This document shows, piece after piece, positions 11,032-25,580 of a stretch of DNA of 64,000 bases. Under the pieces are notes generated by a model. That model was not told the DNA's origin. It did not search any database and was given only the letters and a program-made list of their open reading frames with translations. The stretch comes from Glebionis coronaria (lineage: Eukaryota; Streptophyta; Magnoliopsida; Asterales; Asteraceae). Location of the stretch: assembly GCA_025667525.1 (NCBI GenBank), contig CM046878.1, positions 398,308,433 through 398,372,432 of the forward strand. Reading direction: 5' to 3'. Position numbers and translations under genes: made by a program. Position 1 is the stretch's first letter. Each line of letters starts with the position of its first letter.

Positions 11032-12184
11032 TGTAGACACTAGAAGGGGGGTGGGGGTTGAATAGTTTCTTATATTTACTTGTTAAAAGATGGTTTTCAA
11101 AAAATCCTTTTTCAAAAACTTAGGCTTGAGGAAATATGTGAAATCTTCTTATGCAAAATATGAACAATGATAGTGTAACTAAACTAATACTAACTAATGT
11201 ATATGCAAAAAGAATAAAGAATGTAAAGAGTTAAGGGTAAAGAAAGATCAAACCGAACATCAAGGATTTATAGTGGTTCGGCAACGAAGCTCACTCCTCG
11301 TTCCTACACCACTCCTCGAGTACTCCTTACTCGAGAGTTCACTACGCAACAAGCTCCTTATGGTGGAGAAAACCGTACACGTTGCTTAACCAATTTCCGA
11401 CTCTAAGCTAAAAGTCGAGCCCTAATCGTAGCTAGGACTAATCTACACAGCTATACTAAGTACATAAACAACTTCCAAATAGACACAACTACCTGGATCT
11501 TCACAACTATCACACAACAACAAATGTATAAGATTTGATCTTCAAAGGATCTTTGGTGGTGGACTCAACAATTCACAAGGATAGTGTTCTTCTCTTTGCA
11601 CTTGGAGAGGAAGGGATGGATGGGATAGATTCACTTCTAAACAAGTAGTAATCAATCAAATGATCAAGGATTTGAGTGATTTAAGAAGTATGTATGAATC
11701 TGGAAATATATGTGCAAAAAAGGTGAAGAGAAAATCTGAGAATGGTCCACTATTTATAGGACAAAGGACCAACGGCTATATCTGCCCGCGGTTCCTTATC
11801 TCACCCGGCGGTTCCTTATCGATAAGGAACCGCATAGGCACTAGGGAACCGCCAGAGTAGACTCCGCTCCCTTTTTGTCCTTTAGTGGTGGAGGTCTTAT
11901 CTAATTATAAAATATCCTGAAAGAATATTCCAAATCAAAAAAGAATATGCCATTTTCAAATTTTCAAATATTTAATTTAATAAAACATTTTCCTAAAAAG
12001 AAAGTTTAATAAAAAACTTGTCACACTTAATAAAAAGTGAGTTTTAAGAAAAGATTAAATAACTTTATCACTTGATTAAGGTTAGTACTTGTTTATTCAT
12101 ACCTTAAGTGAAAATGGGTAAAATGAAAAATACTTGAACTCAAGAATTCGTTTTTCGTTGTTTTCGTAAATGCTTGTTTTTACA
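11032..12184 (-). repeat. 5' LTR of the copia element
   Basis: Read on the minus strand, its 3' end is ...TCTAGTGTCTACA at 11032, next to the PBS. A TATA box (CCTATAAATAG, about 11750-11760 on the minus strand) marks the promoter. I placed the 5' edge at 12184, where TGTAAAAACAAGC begins, because TGTA...TACA makes a 4-base terminal inverted repeat; 12269 is another possible edge. The other LTR is missing, so no duplication can confirm it. A poly-G tract is present at 11045-11058. Confidence 0.6.
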
Positions 12185-15100
12185 TATTGTCGTAATCAAA
12201 ACTAAGTGAGACCGAAAAATGCAAGTAACGTTTTTAGGAATTATTGCATTAACAGTTATGACGTTACATACTTGTATTCAGAGCGTGTATGCTGTCGACT
12301 TTTCATACTCATTTTTCCGAGTACTATTGCTATTTCATTTATGCGTGATACGACTGACTTCATATACTCGTTCGTTTTGAATCATCTGTTTTTCTCGACT
12401 CGCTGCTACATGTTGTGCATACTCTCGCTGCTACATGTTGTGCATACTCTCGATAAAACTCCTGATTTCATTCTTACTACCATGCATGTTTCTTTCATTG
12501 TTTAGTTTTTTAAAATATCTATTTAGATAGGAAGATTTTCTTTCCGACCATTCGTAATTGAATGTCTAGTCTATAGACCATTGTGTAGCTCAATGTGTCT
12601 CCGGAAGAGACTAAAGGACACCATGTGAGTCGCACATCTCGAAGCATTCTTTGTATCAGTACTTGAATAATATTGTGGGTTTTCATAATCTTGATTTACC
12701 TTTATGCCACCGTTTTACACGACACTTGTACATGGATTACATCTTATTTCATTGACCATTATACGTTTCGACTTCGACTTACAACATCCGTTGTACCTTT
12801 AACACATGATCATCATTTATTATGTGACAATTGTTTGGAATACGATCCTACTTGTATCCTCCCTTTTTCATTAAACCTCCTCGCCTCAGGAGTGTGACTT
12901 GTTAATATTTTGTTTCTTTCTCGGTATGTATTGTGATTTTCGAAAATTACGCCGTCACGAGACCTTCCTGCATTGCATCTTGCAGCCGAAGACACGGATG
13001 ATATGCGTCGTGTTTGATCTCTCAGATTATCGTTGGCATTCTTGAACCATTTCCATACTATGTTTCTTTACTTGATTAATTACACAGTTTACTCTCTTTC
13101 GTCTTTATGGAATCCACTAGTTTTGTGTGTACATTAATTTTGAGTTATCATGAAATTTAGATTTAATTTCAAGTTGTGTCAAAAAATATACTTTGTACAG
13201 AAACTTTACAGGGAATTTAGCCGTGTCGAGAAAATATTTTTATAACCTTAGACATAAAAATATATTTTTATTTGTTGAGATGTTCGTTTAGGACATAATA
13301 TTTTACCAGTAAACATTGAAATCGAGCAAGTTACGCTCATTTGAGATTGTAAAATCTAAGAAGTTATTTTCTGAATAATTCTAAAATATCATTTTATTGA
13401 CAGATTTAATGCAAGGGCATTTTCGTCCATTTTTAATCCGTTTCAAGTCTCGAGTAAAATTAGAAAGTTGTCCAAAACATCGTTTTATACCAAATTGCAT
13501 AAGACATCGAGTCTTAGAATATCATTTAGCGAGTTAATTGGTCAAGTCAAACCCAAGAGGTCAAACCCAAAAGTGAAAGTTGACTGAGAAGGTCAAAACT
13601 GATAGAAGTTAAAAACATGGTGTGAAGCATTTTAAGTTCGTGTGAGCTCGTAAAATTGTAACTAATAATATTTTACAACCATGAAACATTGATTGTGTTT
13701 GAAAATGTTTACAAATACTAACTTGAGCTCGGTAATACATAAATCTTGAACTTTTAGAAACCAAGTGAATTGACAAACTGATGTTCTACTTTCTTAAAAA
13801 TGTATTTTTGTCAAATAAATTACGATGTGAACACATACGGATTCCTTATTCTTTTATTTTATTTATGACTTATTTGTCTACATTGTCTTTCTTTGCTTCT
13901 ATAGTACCACTGATTCGGGCCGAGATTTGAAGATCTTGCTTTCATATCGTTCGTTATCATCTTGAAGCGTGTCTCTTGACGATTTCAGCTAAACCTCTTG
14001 AAACCTTATCACCTTGTAACCATTTCGTTGCCTGTCTTGAACTACTCCTTATTTCCCTCTTGTAACCCACTCACTACTTTATAAACTATTGTCATGTTAC
14101 CATGTAAACTCAAACTGGTCTTGTTTGCGAATCATTTTACAAAAGGTTTCATTTGGGCTTTCTTAAATAATTGAAAGCAATCTTATAAAATTAATTTATA
14201 TTAATTTTACAATGTATTTTCACAAATTGTTCTGATACGGTCTTATAAAGAACCCTTGTAACTATACAAATTGTTGATTCAAACAGTTAGCCAGTAATTT
14301 ACAGGCGAAAAGTTTCATATGTTATTTTGATTCCTGTTTTTACAAATGCTATTATATACATATTTTAAATCATATGATATGTAATACTGGTTTGACGAAG
14401 CTAAGCATCGCATTGCTAGTCCTAAATTACGCATGGCCTGATCACCTATGCCTAATTTAGAAGGAGCCATGCAAGGCCAAATAGTAGTCGCCCTAAATAT
14501 TTGACCAACAATCAACTTTTTAATTATGTTCCTTAAAAAGTTAGATAAAATAAAAGTATTGAAAACTTTTACATCTTATGCGAGTAGCAACAATAGTTCA
14601 CGACATACACATATGAACCCTTATCTTTTCTTAAACAAAGTACATGCCTCAAACACATATTTCCTTACTCAACGACCTTTGTTTTACTTGTTACCTCGTC
14701 TTCCTTCGTGATACAATTCTTGTTACTGCTTGTCTAATTTATTACCATTGATACCAGACTTGAAAGTTTCAACGTTGTTATGCTTCTACATCGATCGAAC
14801 TTCTCTGTCTCTTTTGGTAGACCTTCGAAACGTCTCTGGACGCGGATAATGATTTTTGACTGGAAGTGACCAATGATTTCGTGTATCCGTCATTATGTGT
14901 GTTAGACTCATCGTCTTGAAATTCATTCGTGTGAACCACGTATTGATTTCGCCTCTCATTTCTAATGATGTTCATTTTGCTGGAATTACTCGCAAGTGAC
15001 TTCTTAAGAATTTTCTTTGATTCGAAAATTCGTTGTGTGGTTATTCTCTTTCGACCGTATGTCTACCACCGAGAACTTAATAAGCCGTTACTGGTGTCAC

Positions 15101-16047
15101 CAACTGCACTCAAGAAGTAATGACTTGCTATAATCCTTTGTTTCTTATTATATATATCATCGAAGTGTCTACTCTATTATGTTCGTTAAGAATTGAGACG
15201 TTCGTTTTATTCCCTTGTGTTATTGCTCGTATACTAACGGTTGCTTATTATTCATTTCATACTCGTTTGTTATCTTGTCACTTTTTGAAAACCAGAAAAT
15301 GTTACGTGTTTATCATTTGATACCTTAATCACCTTCTTGGATTTCTAAAAAGTATTATTAATTTTAAGAGCGTTTTATACATTTTATCAAATGTTTAAAA
15401 ATACCAAATCTATATATCCTCTTTGGGAAATTCACCTAGTGTTTTAAAGGATATTAGGCTGCATCTTTTAAATTAATATATTTTATCATACTTTACTTTC
15501 AATATAACAAAGTTATTAAATTAATTATAATTTCTAACAATGATTCTAAATAACTTGGACAAATCTGAATTTTCTCTAATGGTAACGATAAGCCTGAGTT
15601 TTAACGATAATTTCATACAGTCAACCAAAAGTTCTTTAGCCGATCAAGATAACTACTTTGAATTGTTCTAGTTTTGCTTTGAAAATCTTGATTTGTGACT
15701 CCTTGTTGATTAACAATCTTGGTTCATTTTATCGCACTTTGTCCGTTTAAGCAATTCTTGTGTTTATTCTATCTTTTGAATATTTATCTGTACTGAAAGG
15801 TCATTATTCTAATCCGAGTTTGAAATTTCTTCGAAGAAGTTAAGAAACTGAAGCGTAGTAAATTATAACCGTTAAGATTCGTTGTGGTACGGGAGCTACC
15901 TGGGAAGCAATGAAATTGTTCTACACTTTGTACCTCCTCTTGTTTGCATCTTCTACTGTTTTTCAGGAGAACTCTGGGGACCAGAGTTCCTTTAGAGGGG
16001 AAGACTGTGAGAACCCGTACTTTCTCAGCATTATATTGTTATTTTTA
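12185..16047. other. Unassigned AT-rich background into which element A inserted
   Basis: No open frame over about 100 codons and no recognisable protein. Features seen: direct repeat of CTCGCTGCTACATGTTGTGC at 12399-12418 and 12425-12444, TTGAC/GTCAA-rich text near 13540-13600, and a 100-base block (14390-14500) with weak similarity to 24697-24800 inside the chromovirus. It continues on the other side of element A at 45540, of B at 55834, and up to C at 56581. It may be an ancient gypsy relic. Confidence 0.4.
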
Positions 16048-16052
16048 TTCGT
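16048..16052. repeat. Target-site duplication of element A (left copy)
   Basis: TTCGT directly precedes the LTR terminus TGATATAG. The same five bases follow the other LTR terminus at 45535-45539. Confidence 0.9.
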
Positions 16053-19000
16053 TGATATAGTAAAATCATACACGTTTTTGGAAAAACGCGTATGTGGCAA
16101 GTATTAAGTTCTACGATTTAATTAAAAACCGTAAGACTGAATAAATGCGGGTTCGTTCTCGAAGGAGGTGTGTGGATTAAGTGTGCCAATATATAAAATC
16201 AAAGTTTTGATTAGTGACGTTTTTGGTTTAGAAGAGAAAAATTAAAGACGAGCTACGATTACGATTACACTACGACGAATTAACGTAAAACGCGAACGTA
16301 AATACGTAAAACGTGACAAAATTAAAAATTAAACCTAAAAATTAATTAAAAGTGAAAAATAAGTCTAAAATAATATAAAATAAGAATAAAAATCCAATAA
16401 ATAAAATTTAAAACCTTTTATTAATTAAACATTGAGTTTTAAATGCTAATTAAAGCCCTAAAATTAAATATAATTAAGAAAAAGCCCAAAATATTATTTT
16501 ACTGAATAAATAACTTACTTATATTATTTAAAGACTAAAAAGTATTTTTCCTAAATTTTTAAAACTATTTTTCTATTTTTAAAACACTAAAAACTATTTT
16601 TAGACTAAAATAATGATTAAAAATAATAAAATAATGATAAAAATAAATTGACAATTTTAAAAATCTAAATTATACTAATGAACAGTAGAAAAATGAAAAA
16701 AATTTGAAAAAAGTAAAATTTTTCACTAAAAGATAAAACAGATTATAATTTAAAACTAATTAAACCAAAATTAAATCTAAAAATTACTTTAAAAAGTGAA
16801 GAGTAAAATATTTTTAAACCAATATCTTAAAATACTTTTCTAAAACTAAGAAAAATTTTAAAAATGAAATATAATAAATTTTGTCACTAAAAGACAAAAA
16901 CAGATAATTAAAAACTAATTTAAAATGCAATTAAATTTTAAAAATAGGAAATGAACAGTAGCAGGAAAATAAATTTAATAGAAAAATCAGAATTAAAATA
17001 TGAAAAATAATAAAATTGGAATCAAACAAAAACTCCTAAATAAGCCCACTAAAGACAAAATTCTAAGAAAACTAAAAGTGACATGTGGGTTTGTTTGTCT
17101 GTTAGCTAAGCAGGGGGAACCTTTACACTGGCAGTGGGAACTTTGTTCCCACTCATAAAACAAAAAAACGGGTCTGGTGACTGATTAGCTTGTATCTTGA
17201 TGATTACTTAGTTTTACTTGGACAATTGGGCACCCCTACACTCAGTGGAGTGTAGGGAGTCTAGCAATGCAATAAAAACACAAGCTCCAACACAAAAATC
17301 ACCCACAAATGGAAAAGTTCAGTTACTATAAACAGAAAGTATGGGTATGGACCCTTTGCTGATGCACTTGGCAGTTTGGTGAGTTTTGGCTCACCAAACC
17401 TTGCTCAATTCAACACCAAATCACACTAAGACTTAACACAATCCTATATAAACGACTTTCCTAACAACTAACAAGATTAGAAAGCACAAATCATCAAAAT
17501 GAGACAGAAAAATGAGCTTACTGATTTTCTCAATGTTTTACCAAAATTTTATCATGCAACCTTTGTTTTTAGCATACCAAACTGAAAATAACCATAAACA
17601 TGCTCTAACATAACCCAAGTAAGTGTGATTCAACAACTTTTACTAGCTTAATGTAGCTTTAAACTAATAAACACCTCAAATCCAAACACCCATTAATTTA
17701 TGAAAATAAAATTTTTGCAAACCAAATCTACTCAAATCTATTCCTATCTGATTAAAAGTTGCTTAATCATGTATAAAAAACATGAACCAACATAAATAAC
17801 AGCTTAAACTAACACATAAACATCCAATCCACAAAAACAAAAATTACAAATCATGCAAGTATATAGGGTTCAAGCCTAGGGGTTACCTTGTGGGACCCAC
17901 ATCCGAGCCCCACTATGGCTGCAGAACTTGTTTAATGTAGAGAGGTGATAGTATGGACTGGTTAGTCTACTATCCAATATACCTTCAACAGAGAATAGAC
18001 TCCTGCTAAGATTATCAAACCACAAGGTGAAAATTTTGTGAACAATAAGCCAATAAGCTCAGCTTATTGATTAAGCTAGCTCAAAGGACTTATGTTTTCT
18101 AGATGAAACAAAAAGAAAAAAAAGGGTAGGGAAAACTTTTGAAACTGATTTTTCTTAACTACTCAATCTTGAAACTCTTAAAATATAACAACCAATAGGA
18201 CAAACCTGAAATTTACACACACAAATCCACTTTCACTTCAATGTGTGTGTGGATTTCAGAATTAGGACAAACATATTTTTTAAAATAAAACTTGTGAATC
18301 AATTTCTTGAATCCAAATTAAAAACTTACACTACTTTTTAAAAATAAAAGTCACTGATTAAACAAAAACAAGACGTAAAATTTGGAACTCGGTATTATAT
18401 GAAAGTTGACCTTTCATTTTCATTAATCATAAAAAATTTATAAAAAAACTGGAACAAGAAAATATAAGTGACAGGCCACTTATATTTATACTAGCTAAAA
18501 GAAAAATCTAGAAAATGAATAAAATATTACAAAGCTTAAACCCTAGCTGCTGCATTTCCATGTTTGGCCTTGGTCAAGAAGTTCAAAATTCGTCAAAGTG
18601 GTAACATGTGATGTTGTACTGATGTCCAACTGTAAAGATGATCTTAAACCGTTCATTGGGTCCTTTGGGACAAAGGAATTGATTAAGAACGTAGATGCTC
18701 TGTCTTGATTCATTTCTTACCCAAAATGGTGGAACAAGGGAACACAAGTAGGGTCCAAGGAGTCACGGGTTGGGTTTGTTTGGTGTTTGGTTTTGGTTTA
18801 CTCACCATCAATCATCATTCTGGAAGTCTTGGGGCAAAACCCCTTTGAATTAAAGCCAATTGATCCTGGTAAAATTAGGGTTTAAGGGGTGATGAAGGTT
18901 AAACAGTGAAGAGTTAATTAAGTTTTGGAGGTATTAAGTTTTCAAAAAATATGTTTACCTCCACTATTGTTTTAATAAACTAGTTTATAGAAATATGGGG

Positions 19001-19547
19001 TTAGTGGGATTTGACGTGAATGGTGGGTGTAAGGTGATTGGGTGAAAAGTGGTGGGAGGTGACGTGTCATGGTGTGAGTGGGTGTGAGGAGTTTGGCTGT
19101 CTGGGCGTATTTGGTCCCTAAATTCCCTTTGTCTTGTCAAACAGCTCTTAAGTGTATTTCAACTTTGTAAACAACTTTTCAACTTTTTATTTTGGCCACC
19201 AAAAGTTTAATAAACTAATTCTAAGGGTTTTTAATGCAATTTCACCATTCTTCAAGGGCCAATTTTTCACATGTCTTCAAATATCAAGGATGTATCTTGT
19301 ACAAATGAATTCGTGGAGGGTCATTTGTGACAAGTCTTCAAAGATGAGGGACCAAAGTTGACAATTCTTTAATCTTCAAGGGTAATTTTGGAAATTCATG
19401 ATTCGGGTCCGGTTCCTTATGCGGCTTCGTTTCCCGTGTTCGTTTTTGCTTCATTCTTGTAATCTTTTGGCGATTTCACGATATCCGTACCTAAAATTCA
19501 CAATGAACCAACACAAGCATATATTTGGGTATTTTGATGATATTTTT
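16053..19547 (-). repeat. 3' LTR of element A, part 1 (interrupted by the chromovirus)
   Basis: Collinear with 42001-45480 apart from small indels; for example about 42 bases at 16203-16245 are missing from the other copy. The last 54 bases of the LTR are found at 31794-31847, beyond the inserted chromovirus. A TATA-like minus-strand site (GTATAAATATAAG, about 18480-18495) sits beside an 8-base-pair hairpin with arms TATAAGTG and CACTTATA (18465-18486). Confidence 0.92.
19543..19547. repeat. Target-site duplication of the chromovirus (left copy)
   Basis: TTTTT precedes TGTCACAATCC and recurs at 31789-31793 after the other LTR. The intact copy of this site in A's 5' LTR (about 45474-45485) has the sequence only once and no insertion. 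Confidence 0.85.
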
Positions 19548-22500
19548 TGTCACAATCCGTCAATTTATGGTTGATATTTTATTCTCAAGTATTATTTAAA
19601 AACATTATTTTAATATTATAATATGAACTCACTTATTTTTGGGAAGAAATTTGGATTTACGTCTTGAAGTAGCATCGACCACGTCTAAACCGGAGGATTC
19701 TACGTTACGTGCTTACGTTTACATACACCGTCTTTGGTGATAGTCCGACATTTTAGAAAATAAATTTGTCCGTGAATATTATTTTGAGATTTTAAATTTG
19801 TGTTGGTTCATAAACTCACAAATTTACGAGAAGAGATTAGCACTTACGATTTTAATTTAACGTCCTTTACGACTAACCGGAAACCTTAGGATTACGTATT
19901 TATGTTTTCGAACTCCGTTTTTGATGAGACAATTTTTATTAGATTCGTTTTGTGCCATTGATTCATAATTTATAAAAACGTTTTTCGTAAAACGACCCGA
20001 GGGCACGTAAATCGAGGAAACTATAATCGAGGAGTACCCGTAAATTAGTGGAGATGAGACAAGTGGGACACTTTTCCCACCCCCACTATAACCGGCCACA
20101 ACTTGCCAACACATCAAAGATGTGTCAACACTTACACAATAAGCTAAGACAAGTGTCTTAGCCTAGTTGCAAAGCCACTTTGCAACAAAAACCACTAGCT
20201 AAACATTCCTCCCATTTCCATACATGCAAATCAACTCAAAAAAAAATCTCTCACTCTCTCTATGTGCTGTCCCACCATCATCACCATACACACCATCTTG
20301 ATCAAATTTAACCATAAACCTTATGTTATTCATACATAAGTTGAAGCCCTTTTTAAAGCTCTATTGATTGGTGGTGATTATAACATCCAAGGAGGAGTTT
20401 CTATGGAGTCATAGGGCTTGTTTTCCACAAGAGGTTCATGAAGAATGGTGGTCTTGAAGATGGTATTGGTTTATCACAAGTTTCTCCATCAAAATCCATG
20501 TCTTGATCATAACCTACATCATCATGGTGGTATAAAGATTGTCCTCCCCATCCTTTTGTTAACTTTGATGATGTAATTATGTATTTTCTTGTTAAATGTA
20601 TATATGTATGATGATATATGATGATAAAAATATTATGTGGATATTTGGTGTTGATAATCATGGGTAAAAAGATGAAAAACTATATGTAAAAAGGTTAAAA
20701 TCATGCTTAAAATGATGGCTGTATAAAACAGTAAAGACTCATATGATAAACTGATAAAATGGCTTGAATAGATTAATATACAGTAAGCTATGAGTCTTGT
20801 ACACATGTGAGAGTTGGCCATGCAATGGAATCATTAGGATGAGTGAGATATGATCAAAACAAGTTTAGAGTGCAAATCTGCATAGGCTGTTTTGGACGAT
20901 TTTTATAAAATACTTAGAAGCTGATTCAACAGTAGCCATAGAAATGTTAAATGGAGCACATATTATGTAGTTTATGCATAAAAATTTGAGCTTCTATCTC
21001 CATATAGAACTCTATATATGGCTGTTTTGATGAACATGAAAGTAAAAATCAGATTTTGGAAAAATTAAAGTATAATAGTATTATATAAGCACTCAAATAA
21101 AAATAGTATAAAATGTGAATTAAAACCCACTAACTTATATAATACATTTATATAAATATTTATAAAGATAAATAAATTGACATTTTATAAAAATGGTAGT
21201 TTGATAAGTTTTATAAGTTATAAAACTATAAACATGATTTTTACGACTTTTTCGGCTATTACCGTAAAATTAACGTTTTTGCTAAATAAAACTTATACGG
21301 TTGGACCCGTCTAATGTGAACTTTATAAAACTCATATACTGATATATAAACATATATAACAAGTAAAAACCGATAAAACTCGAACTATATAACATACGGA
21401 CATTAACGGGCTAAGTTAACGTTATTGGACTAATAATACAACAAAATGGGCTAAAACACTTATAAACTTATTTATTGGGCTTAACCCATTTGGACCCAAC
21501 ATGTAAAGTATAAATACTGATAATAAATGTATGAAATGGATTAATACAAGTTCATGAACTTATAATAGGCTTATTGGACCTAAAACACGTAAATAGGTAA
21601 AACTAGTAAACTAGTATAAAAGTTATCGACACATAACACTAAAATGAGTAAATGAGAATATGTAAACCCACTTGATCATCATATATATATAATCATCATA
21701 TGTATACATAGTTGTTATTTTTATAAAGTCATTGGACAAGAGTCTAAGACGAGTATTATTTGTCTAGGTTTCCGTGATTGAAGCACGTACCGTACATCCA
21801 AATCGCCTATAATCGCCTTCCCACATCAACGTGAGTTCATAGCCTCACACTCTTTTAAATGTTTTTATGAAATGTTTGATAAACCCACGAGGGAGATAAC
21901 ATGTTAGTTTTTATAAAATAGGACACTAGTTGTCCCGATTGTTTGTTTATTGATTTGGACCCGAATGATTGTATGACCCGATGAATGATTAAATGACCCG
22001 ATAGATGAAATGAAATGGATTATTAAAGTTAGGTTATGTCACTAAAAGTCTCATTAGCATGAATTGTGAACTACCGGGATTCGGTAGACGCTTATGCATA
22101 TAATAGTACTATTTGGGGACGATCACCCCAGTTAGCACCTTGACGGTTGATCCCCGTCGTGCCACATTGATTGGTAAGTGAATTTATGTATGAGAAGATT
22201 TCCATAGCGTGATTATTGTGACGACACGCTAACTTAGATGGGCAAATTGAGTATCGGGTTAGCTACCCGTTTTGGTGATAGTAAGGTAACAATGTCATGC
22301 GACTTATAATAATCCAATTAACGAAATACTGCTATACGCTCCGAATTACAATATATTGCCTGACTAGCAATACGGGGTCATATTATTGATATTATGTTTG
22401 TGTTTTGGTTTTCATAACCATTATCATATAACGGTTTTTATTTAACTCCATACAACGTTATAAAACGTATTGTATGATATTTTTACGACATTGGTTCGTA

Positions 22501-22968
22501 TAATGATTTTGAAGGCGAAAGCCTATATTATGATTTTGATAAGGATTTGTATAGAATGACTTTGGCTATTTTATGGCCTATTACAAAGATTTGTACAAAA
22601 TGATTTTCGGTAATAATTTTATACCGATGTTATATTAATGGTTTTATTAAACTCTATGAATTCACTCGGTGTTATCACTGACCTTTTCTTTTAACATGTT
22701 TATCTCAGGTACTTGAAGGTAATTCTCGGGAAGACGACAAGAATTTATGGCCCGCACTTAAACAATAATTTCCATTCAAATGCTTTGTAAAACTTTGTAT
22801 GAAATACAATGACTTGGGACCTATGTAAATTTGATATTTAGGAATGGAAATGCTTTATTATTAAACGACTCGATTTTAATGCGTTGTCTATAATGTGAGT
22901 AATGTGCTATCCCGTAACACCAACTAGTCTTCCGATGTATTGAGTTGTATAAATTTGGGGATGTTACA
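19548..22968 (+). repeat. 5' LTR of the chromovirus
   Basis: TGTCACAATCC...GATGTTACA, 3,421 bases, nearly identical to 28368-31788. The small open frames inside it (such as 20633-20821) are repeated in the other LTR only because the LTRs are recent copies. Such a long LTR is at the upper end for this group. Confidence 0.93.
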
Positions 22969-22971
22969 GTT

Positions 22972-22985
22972 TGGTACCAGAGCTC
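22972..22985 (+). other. Primer binding site of the chromovirus (initiator tRNA-Met type)
   Basis: TGGTACCAGAGCTC follows three bases after the LTR end; one base differs from the usual TGGTATCAGAGC. Confidence 0.85.
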
Positions 22986-23167
22986 TCGTTATAGAGAACT
23001 AAATATTTTTAAAACTAAGGTTTTGAATAAAACATTTCAAAATCCTTTAACTATAAACATTTTTCTAATAATGTCTAAAAATCTTTTGACTATAACGGTG
23101 CCGAAGAATTCCTGAGTTACCGACAAGGCCAGACTAAGAAGTGTTATTTTAATATATATATATTTGG

Positions 23168-23218
<51 letters not shown>

Positions 23219-25580
23219 TAATTTTATTACATGATTGTTTGATGATTATTTTGATATTTATACCAGGTATTTATACGACGTAGATTGTCACAAGGAACCC
23301 TAAATCCCCTAGTAAATTAATCGAAGCTATTCTCGTAGGAATTCTAGCTATCCTAGATCTAAACCAAGTTGTGGATATTTATGATCCCAACAAATGGTTG
23401 ATACTCGTAGAAATGTAGATATTAGTTGATTGTGATATTGAAAAAGAATTGGCGAGATTAAATCTGATATCGATGTCATGACGATCTTTCCTTACAGAGT
23501 GGAGTTCGACAAAACGTTGCCACCTAGAAAGATGTCATCTGATTTGTTGTCATCCAATTCTTAAATTGAAATCGAAAGGTGAATGTTGCACTTTAGGCTG
23601 TCATTGGAACCATTACCCAAAAGCCTCATGCCCCTAGTACCTTTCCGAGAAGTCTAATTGAATGAGTGGGTCATTTAATATTAGTGACTCATTTGATAAT
23701 TGTTGTTGTAAGAGCTATAGGATTGGAAATTAAGTGTTGTTCATGTCGAGCTTTTAATGCACTTTGAAGGTCTAAGAATAAGATTGAAAATACTGGAAAA
23801 TGAGGTAGGATATCAAATTCAGTATAAGTTGATTGAAGCTTGAATAAAGTAAAATTTAACCCGTATGGAATATGAGATTGTTAAAAAGAAGTCATTAAGT
23901 TCTGTGATTGAATTATAAGGTTTTAAATGATTGTTAGATCGTGTTAAGGGTTGTTCCTAGGCCATTGCCCACTAACAAGGATGCCTAGTGTCCAAGAAAT
24001 AAATTGAAGAAATCTTCTTCTAAATTGAGACCGATGGATCTTCTAGGACAGGTGGAATACCTAATGACTCTTGTAGATTAGTATTCATTGTGGTATATTT
24101 TAAAAATAATCCCTAACTTAACTAAGACATCAGTTGGTAGGATGATTTCTTGGAATTGTATGACATAGTGACGCGTAATGTGTTACGGTACAATTTTGAC
24201 TTGTTTGTGGTTAATGAAAAGACTACCTTTGATTGCTAAATCCTACATGTATCGATGTTATCTATCTTTTCTTGCTTCTTTTTAATGCTCGCATTAGTGA
24301 TGCAACCATTGAACAAGTACTCATCTTGATTTGAGTTACGTTGTGGATTATTATTTTTGAGCGCCATCGAGGTTATGAACCTCATGATTATTTGGCAAAA
24401 GCTCATTTCCTATCATATTGTAGTTAGTTCTTGGTGAACAACTTTCCATCACTCTTTTTCAGATCACTCATTGTTTTTATAAGATAAAATAGTATCCCTT
24501 GAGAAAAATTGAATTTTTATCACTATAAGGATTACTCAAAGTGAGATTTATAAGTGATCGTTATCAAAATGAAGTTGTTTATAAAACATCTTGGAAAACT
24601 TAATTGTTTTCATAACAAAGAAAATCTTTGTAAATTTATTTTTGATTCTTATTTAAGAATTAAGCATGAAAATGTTTTTATGATGATAAAAGTTTGACGA
24701 ACTGAGTATTGCATCGTTAATCTTGAAATTGTATATAGTTGCGCGCCTACATACAATTTGGAATGGACCATACAGGACTGATTAGTAGTCACCATAAAAC
24801 TGATTAATAAACACTAAATTTTCTTTGTAGATTGTGAAAGATTTAATTAAATGAGATCTGCAAGAAGTGAAAAATAGGGACATAGTGTTAGGGACACCTA
24901 CATATGTGCCTGTAGCATCTATTCTTCTGAGTCGAATTTACTCATCTGTGGAATTTGTCTTATTTAACAATTGATATTCCCTTCTTGTCCAATTCTCCCA
25001 TAGTGAGATTCTTGGGAAAAGTATTTGATTACCGAGTGTTGATACCCGACTGGACGTATTGACGTTCTTATCATTTCTTATGATTTGATTTCATTTGAAT
25101 GACCTGGGTAACGATCCGAGGAGCTTTCGAATGCGTACTCAAATTATGAAAACATGGGATATATTCATATTCGTTAAATGTTTTCGTCTGTATCTGATTT
25201 GAAATCCTCTCGCGTAGATTATGCGTTGACCTTACTCTTTTAATGATAGTTATGTCTCATGATATCCTTGAATTTGTGAACGGTTATGAATTATTATTAG
25301 TCTTTTGAGAAGTTCACATCTTATCAACGGTGATGAAACCGGAAAGTTGATAGTGCCAGTAAAATGGATTGATTGATTATGACATGACGACATTGTCTTA
25401 ATTGATGGGAACTCGAATAGAATTCCCCTAAATGATAAGATGTTGATTATCAAAAGTGATCTAAATAATTCTTGATGGATGACTTGAAATTATACCATGA
25501 ATGGTTGTAAATTAGTCATGGATATTATAATCTAGAAAGAACCTAATATGAATTTATTAAAAGATGTTTATGTTATCTAA
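22986..25580 (+). pseudogene. Decayed gag/protease part of the chromovirus
   Basis: By position this should hold gag, zinc knuckle and protease, but I can recognise no continuous domain. All three forward frames are full of stops. A (TA)n microsatellite lies at 23170-23214. Called from its place between PBS and RT only. Confidence 0.45.
23170..23214. repeat. (TA)n microsatellite
   Basis: About 22 uninterrupted TA units, with a shorter run just before it at 23152-23163. Confidence 0.95.

Noticed and set aside
15910..16107. Short frame with a signal-peptide-like start (MKLFYTLYLLLFASSTVFQ)
   Set aside because: The frame runs across the insertion point of element A (16053), so it is accidental; nothing supports a host gene.
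20633..20821. Open frame conserved at 29451-29639
   Set aside because: Both lie in the two LTRs of the same chromovirus, so conservation reflects recent duplication, not selection.
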